Assembly: GCF_001682865.1 (NCBI RefSeq)
Contig: NZ_MAQX01000001.1
Span: 186,001 to 250,000, forward strand
Length of the DNA: 64,000 nucleotides
Direction of reading: 5' to 3'
Source of the DNA: Bacillus sp. FJAT-26390
GTDB taxonomy: Bacteria > Bacillota > Bacilli > Paenibacillales > Paenibacillaceae
Shown here: positions 8,149-16,557 of the stretch, one piece after another
How positions within the stretch are numbered: position 1 is the first letter of the stretch
Layout: every line of letters begins with the position of its first letter
Made by a program: the position numbers and the translations under genes
Notes under the pieces: generated by a model
What the model was told of the DNA's origin: nothing
The model's database searches: none
What the model saw: only the letters and a program-made list of their open reading frames with translations

Positions 8149-9966
8149 ATGGTTAGCAGATTTAAACGGTTATTAATCGGACGCCCGATGAAAAGCGCGG
8201 AAATTGAAGGCGAGAAGCTAAGCAAGCTAAAGGCGTTAGCTGTATTATCCTCCGATGCGCTGTCATCGGTTGCCTATGGTACAGAGCAGATTTTGATCGT
8301 GTTAATGGCTGTCGGATTTGCGGCAGTGTGGTATTCGATTCCGATCTCGCTGGCTGTGCTCGGTCTATTATTAGTTTTAATTTTATCGTATCGCCAAACG
8401 ATATTTTCTTACCCGACAGGCGGCGGTGCCTATATCGTTGCCAAAGACAATTTAGGCGTCTCGACTGGTTTGCTGGCGGGCGGCTCACTGCTTGTTGATT
8501 ATATTCTGACTGTCGCTGTCAGCACGTCGGCTGGAACGGATGCCATTACCTCGGCCTTCCCATCGCTTCATGATCATAGAGTCAGCATTGCGTTAGTGAT
8601 GATTCTGATGCTGACGATTATCAATTTGCGGGGAATTACGGAATCCGCTTCCGTTCTCGCCATGCCTGTCTATTTGTTTGTAATCGCAATATTTGTGCTT
8701 ATTATTTCCGGAATGATCAAATATGCAGCAGGCGGCATTCATGCGGCTGTGCCGGAGATGGGCTCGGCGGTCTCGAATATTAGTTTGTTTTTGTTGTTAA
8801 AAGCGTTCAGCTCCGGCTGCTCAGCGCTTACTGGCGTTGAAGCGATGTCGAATGCGATTCCTAACTTTAAACAGCCTGCTGACCGGAATGCGGCAAAGAC
8901 GCTTATTATGATGGGGACTATTCTTGGCGCAATGTTTATCGGCATTAGTTTGCTAGCCTACTGGTATGGCATTGTCCCGAGCGAGAAAGAAACGGTCGTA
9001 TCGCAAATCGCCAATGCCACATTCGGCAGAGGAGTCATTTATTACGGGATACAGGCAGTAACCGCTCTGATTTTATTTCTCGCAGCCAATACGGCTTACG
9101 CCGCATTCCCGCTGCTTGCCTTTATGCTGGCTAAAGATAAATATATGCCAAATATGTTTATGGCTCGCGGGGATCGTTTGGGATTTTCAAACGGCATTAT
9201 CATTTTAGGAATCCTATCCGCACTCCTTGTTATAACCTTTCATGGCAATACCGAAAATTTAATTCCGCTTTATGCGGTAGGCGTGTTTATTCCGTTCACC
9301 CTATCCCAGCTTGGGATGATGGTAAGATGGTTGAAGTTGAAGCCAAAAGGCTGGCTATCGCGGTTTGTTATTAACACGATTGGAATGCTGACGACGCTTG
9401 CGATCACATTGATCTTCATCATTACGAAGTTTAGCCACGTTTGGATGGTGTTTATTTTCCTGCCGATCGTCATCTTTATTTTCTATGGTATCCACCGTCA
9501 TTACCGGAATATGGCTGATGAGCTGCGGATCAATATGGCAAATGATAAGCCGGTCATAAAAGGCAGTACGATTGTTGTTCCCGTAGCGGGCATAACACGT
9601 GTCGTTAATCACTCGCTTAGCTATGCCAAATCGCTAACCGATAACGTGGTTGCCGTATATGTGGGCTTTGATGACGAAGACATTGAACGCATGGAGAAGA
9701 AGTGGGAGGAATGGAACCCTGGCGTTCGGCTCATTGTGCTTCGTTCCAGCTATCGGAGCATCATTAGGCCGCTAATGCGGTTTATTGATACGATTGAATG
9801 GAAAACGGGAGAGACCGATCATATTACGATTCTCATTCCACAATTTATTACGAAGCATTGGTGGCATTATTTTCTGCACAACCAGACAAGTTTAATGCTC
9901 CGCGCCTATCTGTTTACGCAAAAAGATGTGGTCATTGCGACGGTTCCGTACCATCTTCAAAAATAG
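8149..9966 (+). CDS. kimA: KimA high-affinity potassium importer
   Basis: The product has 605 residues from the ATG at 8149 (MVSRFKRLLIGRPMKS). The frame opens 18 bases earlier with a TTG that lacks a ribosome binding site. The first 460 residues form about 12 membrane helices of the amino acid-polyamine-cation fold, including SSDALSSVAYG and YPTGGGAYIVA. The last 150 residues are a cytosolic USP-like domain. This is the KUP-superfamily protein KimA (formerly YdaO), a proton/potassium symporter in the cell membrane. The upstream c-di-AMP riboswitch agrees with the known control in Bacillus, where c-di-AMP represses both expression and activity. A bidirectional terminator follows. Confidence 0.93.
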   Translation: MVSRFKRLLIGRPMKSAEIEGEKLSKLKALAVLSSDALSSVAYGTEQILIVLMAVGFAAVWYSIPISLAVLGLLLVLILSYRQTIFSYPTGGGAYIVAKDNLGVSTGLLAGGSLLVDYILTVAVSTSAGTDAITSAFPSLHDHRVSIALVMILMLTIINLRGITESASVLAMPVYLFVIAIFVLIISGMIKYAAGGIHAAVPEMGSAVSNISLFLLLKAFSSGCSALTGVEAMSNAIPNFKQPADRNAAKTLIMMGTILGAMFIGISLLAYWYGIVPSEKETVVSQIANATFGRGVIYYGIQAVTALILFLAANTAYAAFPLLAFMLAKDKYMPNMFMARGDRLGFSNGIIILGILSALLVITFHGNTENLIPLYAVGVFIPFTLSQLGMMVRWLKLKPKGWLSRFVINTIGMLTTLAITLIFIITKFSHVWMVFIFLPIVIFIFYGIHRHYRNMADELRINMANDKPVIKGSTIVVPVAGITRVVNHSLSYAKSLTDNVVAVYVGFDDEDIERMEKKWEEWNPGVRLIVLRSSYRSIIRPLMRFIDTIEWKTGETDHITILIPQFITKHWWHYFLHNQTSLMLRAYLFTQKDVVIATVPYHLQK

Positions 9967-9971
9967 CTCAT

Positions 9972-10014
9972 AAAAAAAGCCCTTCATTATCGCGAAGATA
10001 ATGGAGGGCTTTTT
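9972..10014. terminator. Bidirectional terminator between kimA and the spore protein gene
   Basis: AAAAAGCCCTTCATTATC pairs with the opposite arm GATAATGGAGGGCTTTTT around GCGAA. A and T runs on both sides serve the two convergent genes. Confidence 0.9.
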
Positions 10015-10022
10015 GGCTTTTG

Positions 10023-10238
10023 CTAGAAGTTGCGTTGACCTAATTGTTGTTCTGCGATTTGCACCAATTTTTTTGTAATATATCCACCAATCGAACCTGC
10101 ATCACGAGTGGATAAATTGCCGTTGTATCCATCTTGCGAGAACGGAACGCCCAGTTGTTGTGCTGCTTCCGTTTTCATTTGTGCAAGTGCTGCCTTTGCT
10201 TGCGGTACTACTAATGTGTTTGAATTTCTTCTGCTCAT
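10023..10238 (-). CDS. Small acid-soluble spore protein, alpha/beta type
   Basis: The protein has 71 residues, typical for the family. It shows the germination-protease site region TEAAQQLGV and the DNA-binding core GNLSTRDAGSIGGYITKKLV, ending AEQQLG. Alpha/beta SASPs coat spore DNA in the forespore and protect it from UV and heat. GGAGTG lies 7 bases before the ATG, and a sigma-G-like promoter lies about 30 bases upstream, which fits forespore expression. The gene is convergent with kimA. Confidence 0.95.
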   Translation of the reverse strand: MSRRNSNTLVVPQAKAALAQMKTEAAQQLGVPFSQDGYNGNLSTRDAGSIGGYITKKLVQIAEQQLGQRNF

Positions 10239-10268
10239 GTTAGTTCACTCCTTCGTTGGATGTAAGGT

Positions 10269-10299
10269 TATTATGTCGAGTCATTTGTAAATATATACA
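10269..10299 (-). promoter_or_regulatory. Sigma-G-type promoter of the SASP gene
   Basis: On the minus strand TGTATA (10294-10299) is followed after 18 bases by CATAATA (10269-10275). This closely matches the forespore sigma-G pattern, and the spacing and position upstream of a SASP gene support it. Confidence 0.75.
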
Positions 10300-10407
10300 A
10301 TCATGAAAATTTTTTTTTGAAAAAAATAAATCGCTTTGAACCGTCTGAATTTTATAATGAACCATTTGAAATAACTGGTGGATTAATCCAGAAGCAGTGT
10401 GATATCC

Positions 10408-10440
10408 TTTATTAAGAACTATAAAACATTTATTAAGAAC
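10408..10440 (+). repeat. 12-base direct repeat, two helical turns apart, before the glycan cassette
   Basis: TTTATTAAGAAC occurs exactly twice, at 10408-10419 and 10429-10440, 21 bases apart start to start. The second copy abuts the GGAGA ribosome binding site of the sugar-1-phosphate transferase. The spacing suits a dimeric response regulator bound to one DNA face, but the function is inferred. Confidence 0.6.
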
Positions 10441-10450
10441 GGAGATAAAA

Positions 10451-11470
10451 GTGAATAATGGACAAGCTCCAGCTATGCTTATTACCGCTTTTATGCTTGC
10501 AGCCGCATTCGTTCTCCTTTTAACGCCAATTGCAATCATAACGGCTAAAAAGCTAGGCATTGTCGACCATCCGAATTCTTCTTTGAAAAGGCATAAGGAG
10601 CCTACCCCATATCTCGGCGGTTTATCGATTTTAATGGCAATCATTTTAACGCTAATCATACATCTGACTCTATTCGTACCATCGATAAATGCCGAGCATG
10701 CGGGATTGCTGCTTGGTCTATTGCTTATCGTATCATTAGGTTTATTTGATGATATGTACGGCATAAGTCCGCTTACGAAGCTTGCCTTTCAATGCTTGGC
10801 GACTGTCATCGTATGGACGCAAGGATTGGAATTTTTCATCCATCAAAACACGCTTATAAATGGTATTTTCTTTTTCATCTGGATGATTGGCATTTCCAAT
10901 GCTTTTAATTTGGTTGATATTATGGACGGGCTTGCTTCTGGCATTGGCGGGATTGCTGCTTTTTTCATTGCCCTGCTCATGTTTAGCAAGGGGGAGCTGT
11001 TTTATGGTTTGTTGCTGTGCGCGCTTGCAGGTGCATGCCTCGGCTTCCTCGTTTTTAATTTTAAACCTGCAAAAATATTTCTCGGAGATGCCGGGAGCTT
11101 AGCCATCGGATTTCTGCTTGCAAGCGCGGCAGTGAAATGGAGTGATGTGAGCGAGGGGAACGAGGTTTATGCGCCATTGCTTGTGCTAGGCATTCCTATA
11201 TTTGAAACGATCTATATTTCCTTATTAAGAATGAAGGCAGGCAAATCACCTTTGCTCGGGAGCAATGACCATTTTGCCAAAAGAATGGTGAAAATGGGGT
11301 TTTCGATTAAACAGACAGTGATCTTTACCTATGGTTTTGGCCTGTTGCTCGGGATAGCCGCCTTGGCGGGTACGTTCTACAGCGCTTCTATGATTTATTC
11401 CATAACGGCTGCCATTGTTGTCTTTGCCAGTATCGGCTTCATGCTAAGCAAGGTGGACATCCATTCCTAA
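10451..11470 (+). CDS. Undecaprenyl-phosphate sugar-1-phosphate transferase (WecA/TagO/MraY family)
   Basis: The protein has 339 residues and about ten membrane helices. Family motifs are all present: FDDMYG, NAFNLVDIMDGLA with the catalytic Asp pair, FLGDAGS, and the cytosolic-loop GSNDHFAKR. The enzyme moves a HexNAc-1-phosphate from a UDP-sugar to undecaprenyl phosphate at the inner face of the membrane, which is the first step of teichoic acid, teichuronic acid or capsule assembly. The start is a GTG with GGAGA 5 bases upstream. A GT4 gene follows after 22 bases and an FAD protein after that, implying a dedicated glycan cassette. Whether it is the main TagO or an accessory copy cannot be told here. 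Confidence 0.88.
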   Translation: MNNGQAPAMLITAFMLAAAFVLLLTPIAIITAKKLGIVDHPNSSLKRHKEPTPYLGGLSILMAIILTLIIHLTLFVPSINAEHAGLLLGLLLIVSLGLFDDMYGISPLTKLAFQCLATVIVWTQGLEFFIHQNTLINGIFFFIWMIGISNAFNLVDIMDGLASGIGGIAAFFIALLMFSKGELFYGLLLCALAGACLGFLVFNFKPAKIFLGDAGSLAIGFLLASAAVKWSDVSEGNEVYAPLLVLGIPIFETIYISLLRMKAGKSPLLGSNDHFAKRMVKMGFSIKQTVIFTYGFGLLLGIAALAGTFYSASMIYSITAAIVVFASIGFMLSKVDIHS

Positions 11471-11492
11471 AGAATAGCCGGGGGGGAACCAT

Positions 11493-12641
11493 ATGGCTAA
11501 AATTATGCTCGTCGTTCCGTATGCCAAGTATTATAAGAACTTTAGCTGGGACCTCATTCAATCTTTGGCGCTGGAAGGGCATGAAGTGATAGCAGCAGCG
11601 CCTAGCAATCCTTATCACAAAGAGCTTGCCTCCATTGGCGTGGTGTACGCTCACATCCCGATTAAAAATACAGGCTTAAATCCGTTTTACGATCTATACA
11701 GCATGTTCAAAATGGTCCAAGCCTTTAAGCGCCATCAGCCGGATATCCTTTGCTGCTATTCCATAAAGCCTGTTTTGTACGGTTCTATTGCTGCTGCATG
11801 TTCAAATGTTAAGCATGTATTGTTGATGATTACGGGTCTAGGCTATGCGTTCAATGCACAATCAGGAAAACCTTCCGCTTTATTTTCATTTGTAAAAATG
11901 CTGTATAGGTTTGCGCTGGATAGATGCACGAAGGTTTTATTCGAAAATGCTGACGATTTAAAGCTGTTTCAACATTTGCAGCTATTGAGAAGCGATAAGG
12001 CATTGATCGTAGGCGGCGCTGGCGTCAATCTCGACAAGTTTAAATTAAGCGCTAGGCCGCTGCGGCCGGTCGTTTTTTTGCTTATCGCACGTTTGATCAA
12101 AGACAAGGGCATTGTCGAATATGTTGAGGCTGCCAGGCGGTTAAAAGAAAAGTACCCGGACGCCGTCTTTCAATTGCTAGGTCCGTTTGACAGCAATCCA
12201 ACCGCAATCGATAGGGCAGTGGTGACAAGCTGGATAGAGGAAGGCCACATTTCTTATATCGGGGAAACGGAGGACGTGCGTCCTTATTTAAAAGAGGCTT
12301 CCGTATTTGTTCTGCCGTCCTATAGGGAGGGCACGCCTAAGTCGGCGCTTGAAGCGATGGCGATGGGGTTGCCGGTTATTACGACGGACGCGCCGGGCTG
12401 CAGGGAAACGGTTGTCTCCGGACATAATGGGTTTTTAGTCCCGGCAAAAGAGGTATCCGCTTTGGCTGAAGCGATGGAGAGATTTATTTTAAATCCAGCT
12501 CTGATACTGAGGATGGGTGTGAAGAGCAGGGAGCTGGCGGTTAAAAAATACGATGTCCGAGCTGTAAACGCCGTTATCAAGGAAGCGATGGGTCTTACCG
12601 CCGAATCAAAAGCAGGCGGAAAAGAAAAGGGAGCGGGGTGA
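11493..12641 (+). CDS. Glycosyltransferase family 4 (CapM-like)
   Basis: The protein has 382 residues in the GT-B fold. The N-terminal Rossmann half begins KIMLVVPYAKYY. The C-terminal nucleotide-sugar half has ARLIKDKG and the EX7E-type signature EGTPKSALEAMAMGLPVITT. Retaining GT4 enzymes of this kind add a sugar to a lipid-linked glycan at the cytosolic face. The acceptor is probably the product of the preceding transferase. The 22-base gap, and the 7-base gap to the next gene, support one operon. Confidence 0.87.
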   Translation: MAKIMLVVPYAKYYKNFSWDLIQSLALEGHEVIAAAPSNPYHKELASIGVVYAHIPIKNTGLNPFYDLYSMFKMVQAFKRHQPDILCCYSIKPVLYGSIAAACSNVKHVLLMITGLGYAFNAQSGKPSALFSFVKMLYRFALDRCTKVLFENADDLKLFQHLQLLRSDKALIVGGAGVNLDKFKLSARPLRPVVFLLIARLIKDKGIVEYVEAARRLKEKYPDAVFQLLGPFDSNPTAIDRAVVTSWIEEGHISYIGETEDVRPYLKEASVFVLPSYREGTPKSALEAMAMGLPVITTDAPGCRETVVSGHNGFLVPAKEVSALAEAMERFILNPALILRMGVKSRELAVKKYDVRAVNAVIKEAMGLTAESKAGGKEKGAG

Positions 12642-12648
12642 GGAACTA

Positions 12649-13944
12649 ATGGCTTTTACCGTAATTGGAGCGGGCGTAACGGGATTATCCTTTGCCAAAG
12701 CATTTGGAAATGTTCCCGTGCTTGAAGCACATTCATCCTTAGGCGGGAAAGCATTATCCTACAAGGTGAATACGGAGGCTGGCATCTTTGGCTTTGACGT
12801 GGGCGGTCATTGGTTCCACCATCAACATGCCCCTGGCGCATTGAAGCTGCTCGATGGGCTGCCGCTAGTCAAGCATAATCGTTCTGCTTACGTCTATTTA
12901 GAAGGCAGGCTGTACGATTTCCCATTTCAACAAAGCTATATGGCTAATCCGGATGTTGACTTCGTTCGGCGCGTAGACCGGGAATTAAAAACGATTCAGG
13001 CTGAGAAAATATCGTATACCAACTATTATGAAATGCTGCTTCATTCGTATGGGCGGACTTTATTTGATGCTTTTTTTCGCGACTATAATATTAAAATGTT
13101 TGGGGTAGAGGATTTAACAAGCATCGATACCGGCAAATTTGAAACCGTTCGGAATGTGCGAGTAAGCGACAATGCTGCTGGTTACAATTCTTCCTTTGTG
13201 TATCCGAAGGGCGATATGGGAGCGCAAGCGATTCCGATGTTTCTATCAAAGCACGCCAATGTCAGCTTAAATGCCCATCTGCAATCGATCAATCTACGAA
13301 ATAAAACGATGGTCGTGAACAATCAGAAGCGCCCTTGGGATACGATCGTGTCTACGATTCCTTTGCCGACACTCATACACATGATCGAGGATGCTGAGCC
13401 ACACTATGGGCGGCTGGCGGACCGGCTCGTTTCGAGCAAAGGGCTGATTGTGAATCTAGGCGTTAGGCAAAAACCGTTCCACGCGGGCAAAAGCTGGGTT
13501 TATGTGCCGGAGATGAAATACCATTTTTATCGAATGGGCTTTTATAGCAGCGTTGAGCCAGCCTTGGCGCCTCAGGGCTACAGCTCTATCTATGTGGAAT
13601 GCTCGCCCTTGTATTTCGAGCAAAGAGATGACGCGCTGAAGCTGCTGCCGATCATTATCGAGGAGCTGATCGAGATAGGGGTCATCGACGATGTGAACGA
13701 TGTCATCACCTTAAAGCCGATTTATTTGGAGCATAATTACTGCATGCCAAACCAAAGCTTAACAGCGACTCTTCACCGGTATCTGGAAAGCAACCATATC
13801 TACAGCATTGGCAGATACGGGAGCTGGCACTGGTCGAGCCAGCATGAAGACATGCAGCAAGCTGTTGATTTGGCAGAGCGTCTTAGGAGCCGCGAGGCGA
13901 AGGCAACCATTGACGGGGCATGTGAGCTCACGTATAATGCTTGA
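12649..13944 (+). CDS. FAD-dependent oxidoreductase, UDP-galactopyranose mutase / protoporphyrinogen oxidase-like
   Basis: The protein has 431 residues. It opens with the dinucleotide motif GAGVTG at 8-13 and the LGGKALSY segment seen in FAD amine-oxidase/UGM-like proteins, followed by DVGGHWFHH. The C-terminus has SIGRYGSWHWSSQHEDMQQA, an FAD-pyrophosphate contact region resembling UGM and related polysaccharide-cluster proteins (GRYGxWxW). It lies 7 bases after the GT4 gene. I infer a role in changing a sugar of the glycan; a classical UGM reaction is possible but not established. It would be cytosolic. Confidence 0.72.
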   Translation: MAFTVIGAGVTGLSFAKAFGNVPVLEAHSSLGGKALSYKVNTEAGIFGFDVGGHWFHHQHAPGALKLLDGLPLVKHNRSAYVYLEGRLYDFPFQQSYMANPDVDFVRRVDRELKTIQAEKISYTNYYEMLLHSYGRTLFDAFFRDYNIKMFGVEDLTSIDTGKFETVRNVRVSDNAAGYNSSFVYPKGDMGAQAIPMFLSKHANVSLNAHLQSINLRNKTMVVNNQKRPWDTIVSTIPLPTLIHMIEDAEPHYGRLADRLVSSKGLIVNLGVRQKPFHAGKSWVYVPEMKYHFYRMGFYSSVEPALAPQGYSSIYVECSPLYFEQRDDALKLLPIIIEELIEIGVIDDVNDVITLKPIYLEHNYCMPNQSLTATLHRYLESNHIYSIGRYGSWHWSSQHEDMQQAVDLAERLRSREAKATIDGACELTYNA

Positions 13945-14006
13945 AGATTATCATTTGCAGCATGCTCAGCTGAGCTGGCTGCGTAACGACAGCATGAAGG
14001 GACAGA

Positions 14007-14582
14007 ATGGCAATGAAAGGTACTGCAATTTATTTGAGGCTGCTTGAAGGCAATGACGCGGCGGAGCTTCTGGCTCTAAGGCAAAAAAACTTTGCTTTTT
14101 TGCAGCCGTTTGAGCCCATCCGGCCTGAACATTATTACACGCTTGAAGAACAAAGCATTCAGGTCATGAATGGCAGGAAGGCAGCCGAAAATGATCAAGC
14201 GTTTCCCTTTGGCATATTTTTAAACGAAACCAATCAACTCATTGGGCGAATTGAGTTATCCGGCGTTGCGCGCGGTCCGTTTCAAAATGCGAACCTTGGT
14301 TATTTTCTTGATCAGGAGCATAACGGCAAAGGATATGCAACGGAGGCAGTCTTATTATGCGTTCAATATGGCTTGGGAGAAGCTGGCCTACACCGGATTC
14401 AGGCAGGCGTCATGCCTAGAAACAAGCCCTCGATCCGCGTGCTGGAGAAAGCAGGCTTCCGTCATGAAGGGCTAGCAAGCAGATATTTGAAAATTAACGG
14501 CATTTGGGAAGACCATGCTCTATTTGCCATTACAGCAGAAGATTTGGCTACTCCGTCAGAGCGGCCGTCAGCCCCATATTAA
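14007..14582 (+). CDS. GNAT N-acetyltransferase, RimJ/RimL type
   Basis: The protein has about 191 residues. The acetyl-CoA loop region appears as LDQEHNGKGYATEAV, followed by HRIQAGVMPRNKPSIRVLEKAGF, the classic RimJ/RimL-RimL-like signature, and EGLASRYLKINGIWEDHALFA. Family members acetylate protein N-termini, amino groups or small molecules. GAAGGGA precedes two possible ATGs at 14007 and 14013; the second has the better spacing. It follows the glycan cassette after about 60 bases, so it may share its transcript. A terminator follows. Confidence 0.88.
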   Translation: MAMKGTAIYLRLLEGNDAAELLALRQKNFAFLQPFEPIRPEHYYTLEEQSIQVMNGRKAAENDQAFPFGIFLNETNQLIGRIELSGVARGPFQNANLGYFLDQEHNGKGYATEAVLLCVQYGLGEAGLHRIQAGVMPRNKPSIRVLEKAGFRHEGLASRYLKINGIWEDHALFAITAEDLATPSERPSAPY

Positions 14583-14585
14583 AAC

Positions 14586-14613
14586 AAGGAGCAGCCTAGG
14601 GTGCTCCTTTTCT
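14586..14613 (+). terminator. Terminator after the GNAT gene
   Basis: AAGGAGCA pairs with TGCTCCTT around a short loop and ends TTTTC. It also ends the putative glycan cassette transcript. Confidence 0.75.
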
Positions 14614-14681
14614 GATTTCTCCATCAAGCTTGTGATTTCATTTCTTTATTTCGTCAGACATACAACAAGGGGTCCTTCATC

Positions 14682-15557
14682 ATGCAAAAGCTGTCAAAAA
14701 AACATACCGTATTGTTAATTTTATTTTTAGTCATCGTCTGGGGGGTCAATTGGCCGCTTTCCAAATATGCGCTTTCGTTCATGCCGCCGGTGCTTTTTTC
14801 CGGAATAAGAACGCTGCTCGGCGGCGTGCTGCTGCTAGTCATCGCAATTCCGCGCTATAAACGATTGCATTTTCGCGAAACATGGTTGATTTATGTGATT
14901 TCGGCTATCGTGAACGTCATCTTATATTATGGCTTGCAAACGATCGGGTTAAAATATTTGCCGGCAGGCTTGTTCTCGGCCATCGTATTTTTGCAGCCGG
15001 TACTCGTCGGGTTTTTCTCATGGCTGTGGCTCGGAGAATCGATGAATGGCTTGAAAATTATGGGGCTCGTGCTTGGCTTCTCTGGCGTGGGCATTATTTG
15101 CAGCGGGGCGGGAGGCTTGTCCGGCCATATTTCAGTTGCAGGCATATTGCTTGCCCTCGGATCTTCGCTCAGCTGGGCTTTGGGTACGATTTACGTGAAG
15201 AAGAAGGGGCCAAGCGTCGATCCGATTTGGCTTGTTGCGCTGCAATTATTGATCGGCGGTCTGTTTATGACATCTTTGGGCTCAGGCGTAGAAAGCTGGT
15301 CCGACGTCCATTGGACGCCAGCGTTCATGATGACACTGCTGTTCATTTCCGTTTTTGTCATCGCGATCGGGTGGTTGGTTTTCTATAAGCTAATGGATTC
15401 TGGCGAGGCAAGCAAGGTAGCCTCCTTCACGTTTCTGATTCCGCTAGTCGCGATTTTAACCGGAACTTTATTTCTTAACGAACCGTTTACCGCCACGCTT
15501 TTGCTTGGCTTAGTACTCATTCTGCTCAGCATTTATTTTGTGAATCGGAAGGCATAA
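14682..15557 (+). CDS. EamA/DMT-family transporter
   Basis: The protein has 291 residues and ten predicted membrane helices in two homologous EamA halves. The first half opens with VWGVNWPLSKYAL; the second contains LGSSLSWALGTIYVKK, a typical repeat start. Members export amino acids, nucleobases or other metabolites across the cell membrane. The substrate is unknown. It is a single gene between two terminators. Confidence 0.87.
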   Translation: MQKLSKKHTVLLILFLVIVWGVNWPLSKYALSFMPPVLFSGIRTLLGGVLLLVIAIPRYKRLHFRETWLIYVISAIVNVILYYGLQTIGLKYLPAGLFSAIVFLQPVLVGFFSWLWLGESMNGLKIMGLVLGFSGVGIICSGAGGLSGHISVAGILLALGSSLSWALGTIYVKKKGPSVDPIWLVALQLLIGGLFMTSLGSGVESWSDVHWTPAFMMTLLFISVFVIAIGWLVFYKLMDSGEASKVASFTFLIPLVAILTGTLFLNEPFTATLLLGLVLILLSIYFVNRKA

Positions 15558-15572
15558 GTACTTTTTTGTTCA

Positions 15573-15611
15573 TTAGGCTTTTCTTCCCGGTTGGAGGAAA
15601 GGCCTATTTTA
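15573..15611 (+). terminator. Terminator of the EamA transporter gene
   Basis: TAGGCTTTTCTTCC pairs with GGAGGAAAGGCCTA (G-U pairs allowed) around CGGTT, followed by TTTT. Confidence 0.7.
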
Positions 15612-15699
15612 CTATTGCATCCTGTTTCGAAATCGCATAACGTGTTTATTATCCTAATAGAATGAAACTAAACATATACAGAAAGGGAAGTGATTGCCT

Positions 15700-16443
15700 A
15701 TGAAAAAAGTAACATTTTATGCATTTAGTTTGATCTTGGCATTTGTTTTCACAACATCGGCATGGGGGGCATCCACTGCCAGCGCGGCTGCTAAGAAAGA
15801 GTATTTAGTTATTTCCAAGAACGTCCTTTACTTCGGACAATTAAAGAATGGCAAACCGCATGGTAAAGGCACGATGACATGGTATCAAACGAAAACATAC
15901 TCCGGAGACTGGGTTGATGGCAAGCGTACGGGGAACGGCAAGTATGTGAACAAGTACAAGACCGACTTTAAGAACGATAACAAAGAATATGTGCTTACAT
16001 ACGACGGACAATGGAAAAACGATTTGAAAGTCGGCAGCGGCTCTTATTTTACAAAGGTCATTGACCATAACGGCAAGGTTGAATCGCATAAAATCCAATA
16101 TGGCACTTTTGCTAATGATCGTTTTGTAGCGGGTTATTCCGTTGCTCATTCTTTAGCTGACCAGCCTTACAGCTTCAATTACAAAGATTCCAAATTGAAT
16201 TTACAGCTGTTTGGCACCAATGTTGGCATGAGAAAGGTTTGGAAGGATGGGAAATTCGATACGATCCAGTATACGAAAGGTGCCGTGAAGAAAAATTATT
16301 CCGCGGCTTTAAATAGCAGTCCCTCAGCGTCAATCGTGAAGAAAAACAAGGCTGTGCTTAAATCGCTGCAAGGGATGCAAGCTGAAATCAATCCGTATCT
16401 AGATAAATTGGAGCGCTTGTCCAAACAGGTTCCTTTGACTTAA
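15700..16443 (+). CDS. Secreted MORN-repeat protein
   Basis: The product has 247 residues from the ATG at 15700, with AAAGGGA about 11 bases upstream; an in-frame TTG 6 bases earlier is less likely. A signal peptide runs through a hydrophobic core to ASTASAAA near residue 30. MORN-like repeats follow: YFGQLKNGKPHGKGTMTW, YSGDWVDGKRTGNGKY and YDGQWKNDLKVGSGSY. The C-terminal 60 residues are helical. MORN repeats form beta-hairpin scaffolds in surface or membrane-associated proteins. It probably sits in the cell wall space. The role is unknown. It is a single gene followed by a terminator. Confidence 0.82.
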   Translation: MKKVTFYAFSLILAFVFTTSAWGASTASAAAKKEYLVISKNVLYFGQLKNGKPHGKGTMTWYQTKTYSGDWVDGKRTGNGKYVNKYKTDFKNDNKEYVLTYDGQWKNDLKVGSGSYFTKVIDHNGKVESHKIQYGTFANDRFVAGYSVAHSLADQPYSFNYKDSKLNLQLFGTNVGMRKVWKDGKFDTIQYTKGAVKKNYSAALNSSPSASIVKKNKAVLKSLQGMQAEINPYLDKLERLSKQVPLT

Positions 16444-16464
16444 TATTTAGTTAGTCAGCATACC

Positions 16465-16498
16465 AATGACTCCTTTTTGAGAAGGGAGTCATTTTTTT
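16465..16498 (+). terminator. Terminator of the MORN gene
   Basis: AATGACTCC and GGAGTCATT pair around TTTTTGAGAA, followed by TTTTT. It lies upstream of the sigma factor gene, whose open frame extends back into it, one reason to choose the later start. Confidence 0.85.
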
Positions 16499-16557
16499 GT
16501 CAGAAATCGCATGGACCGCGAGTCTATAGAGTAGGTCAACTTTATTTTGCGAGGAGT

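Noticed and set aside
10240..10764. Minus-strand frame over the SASP promoter and transferase start
   Set aside because: It crosses a promoter, a repeat and a functional gene; no binding site, no recognisable protein.
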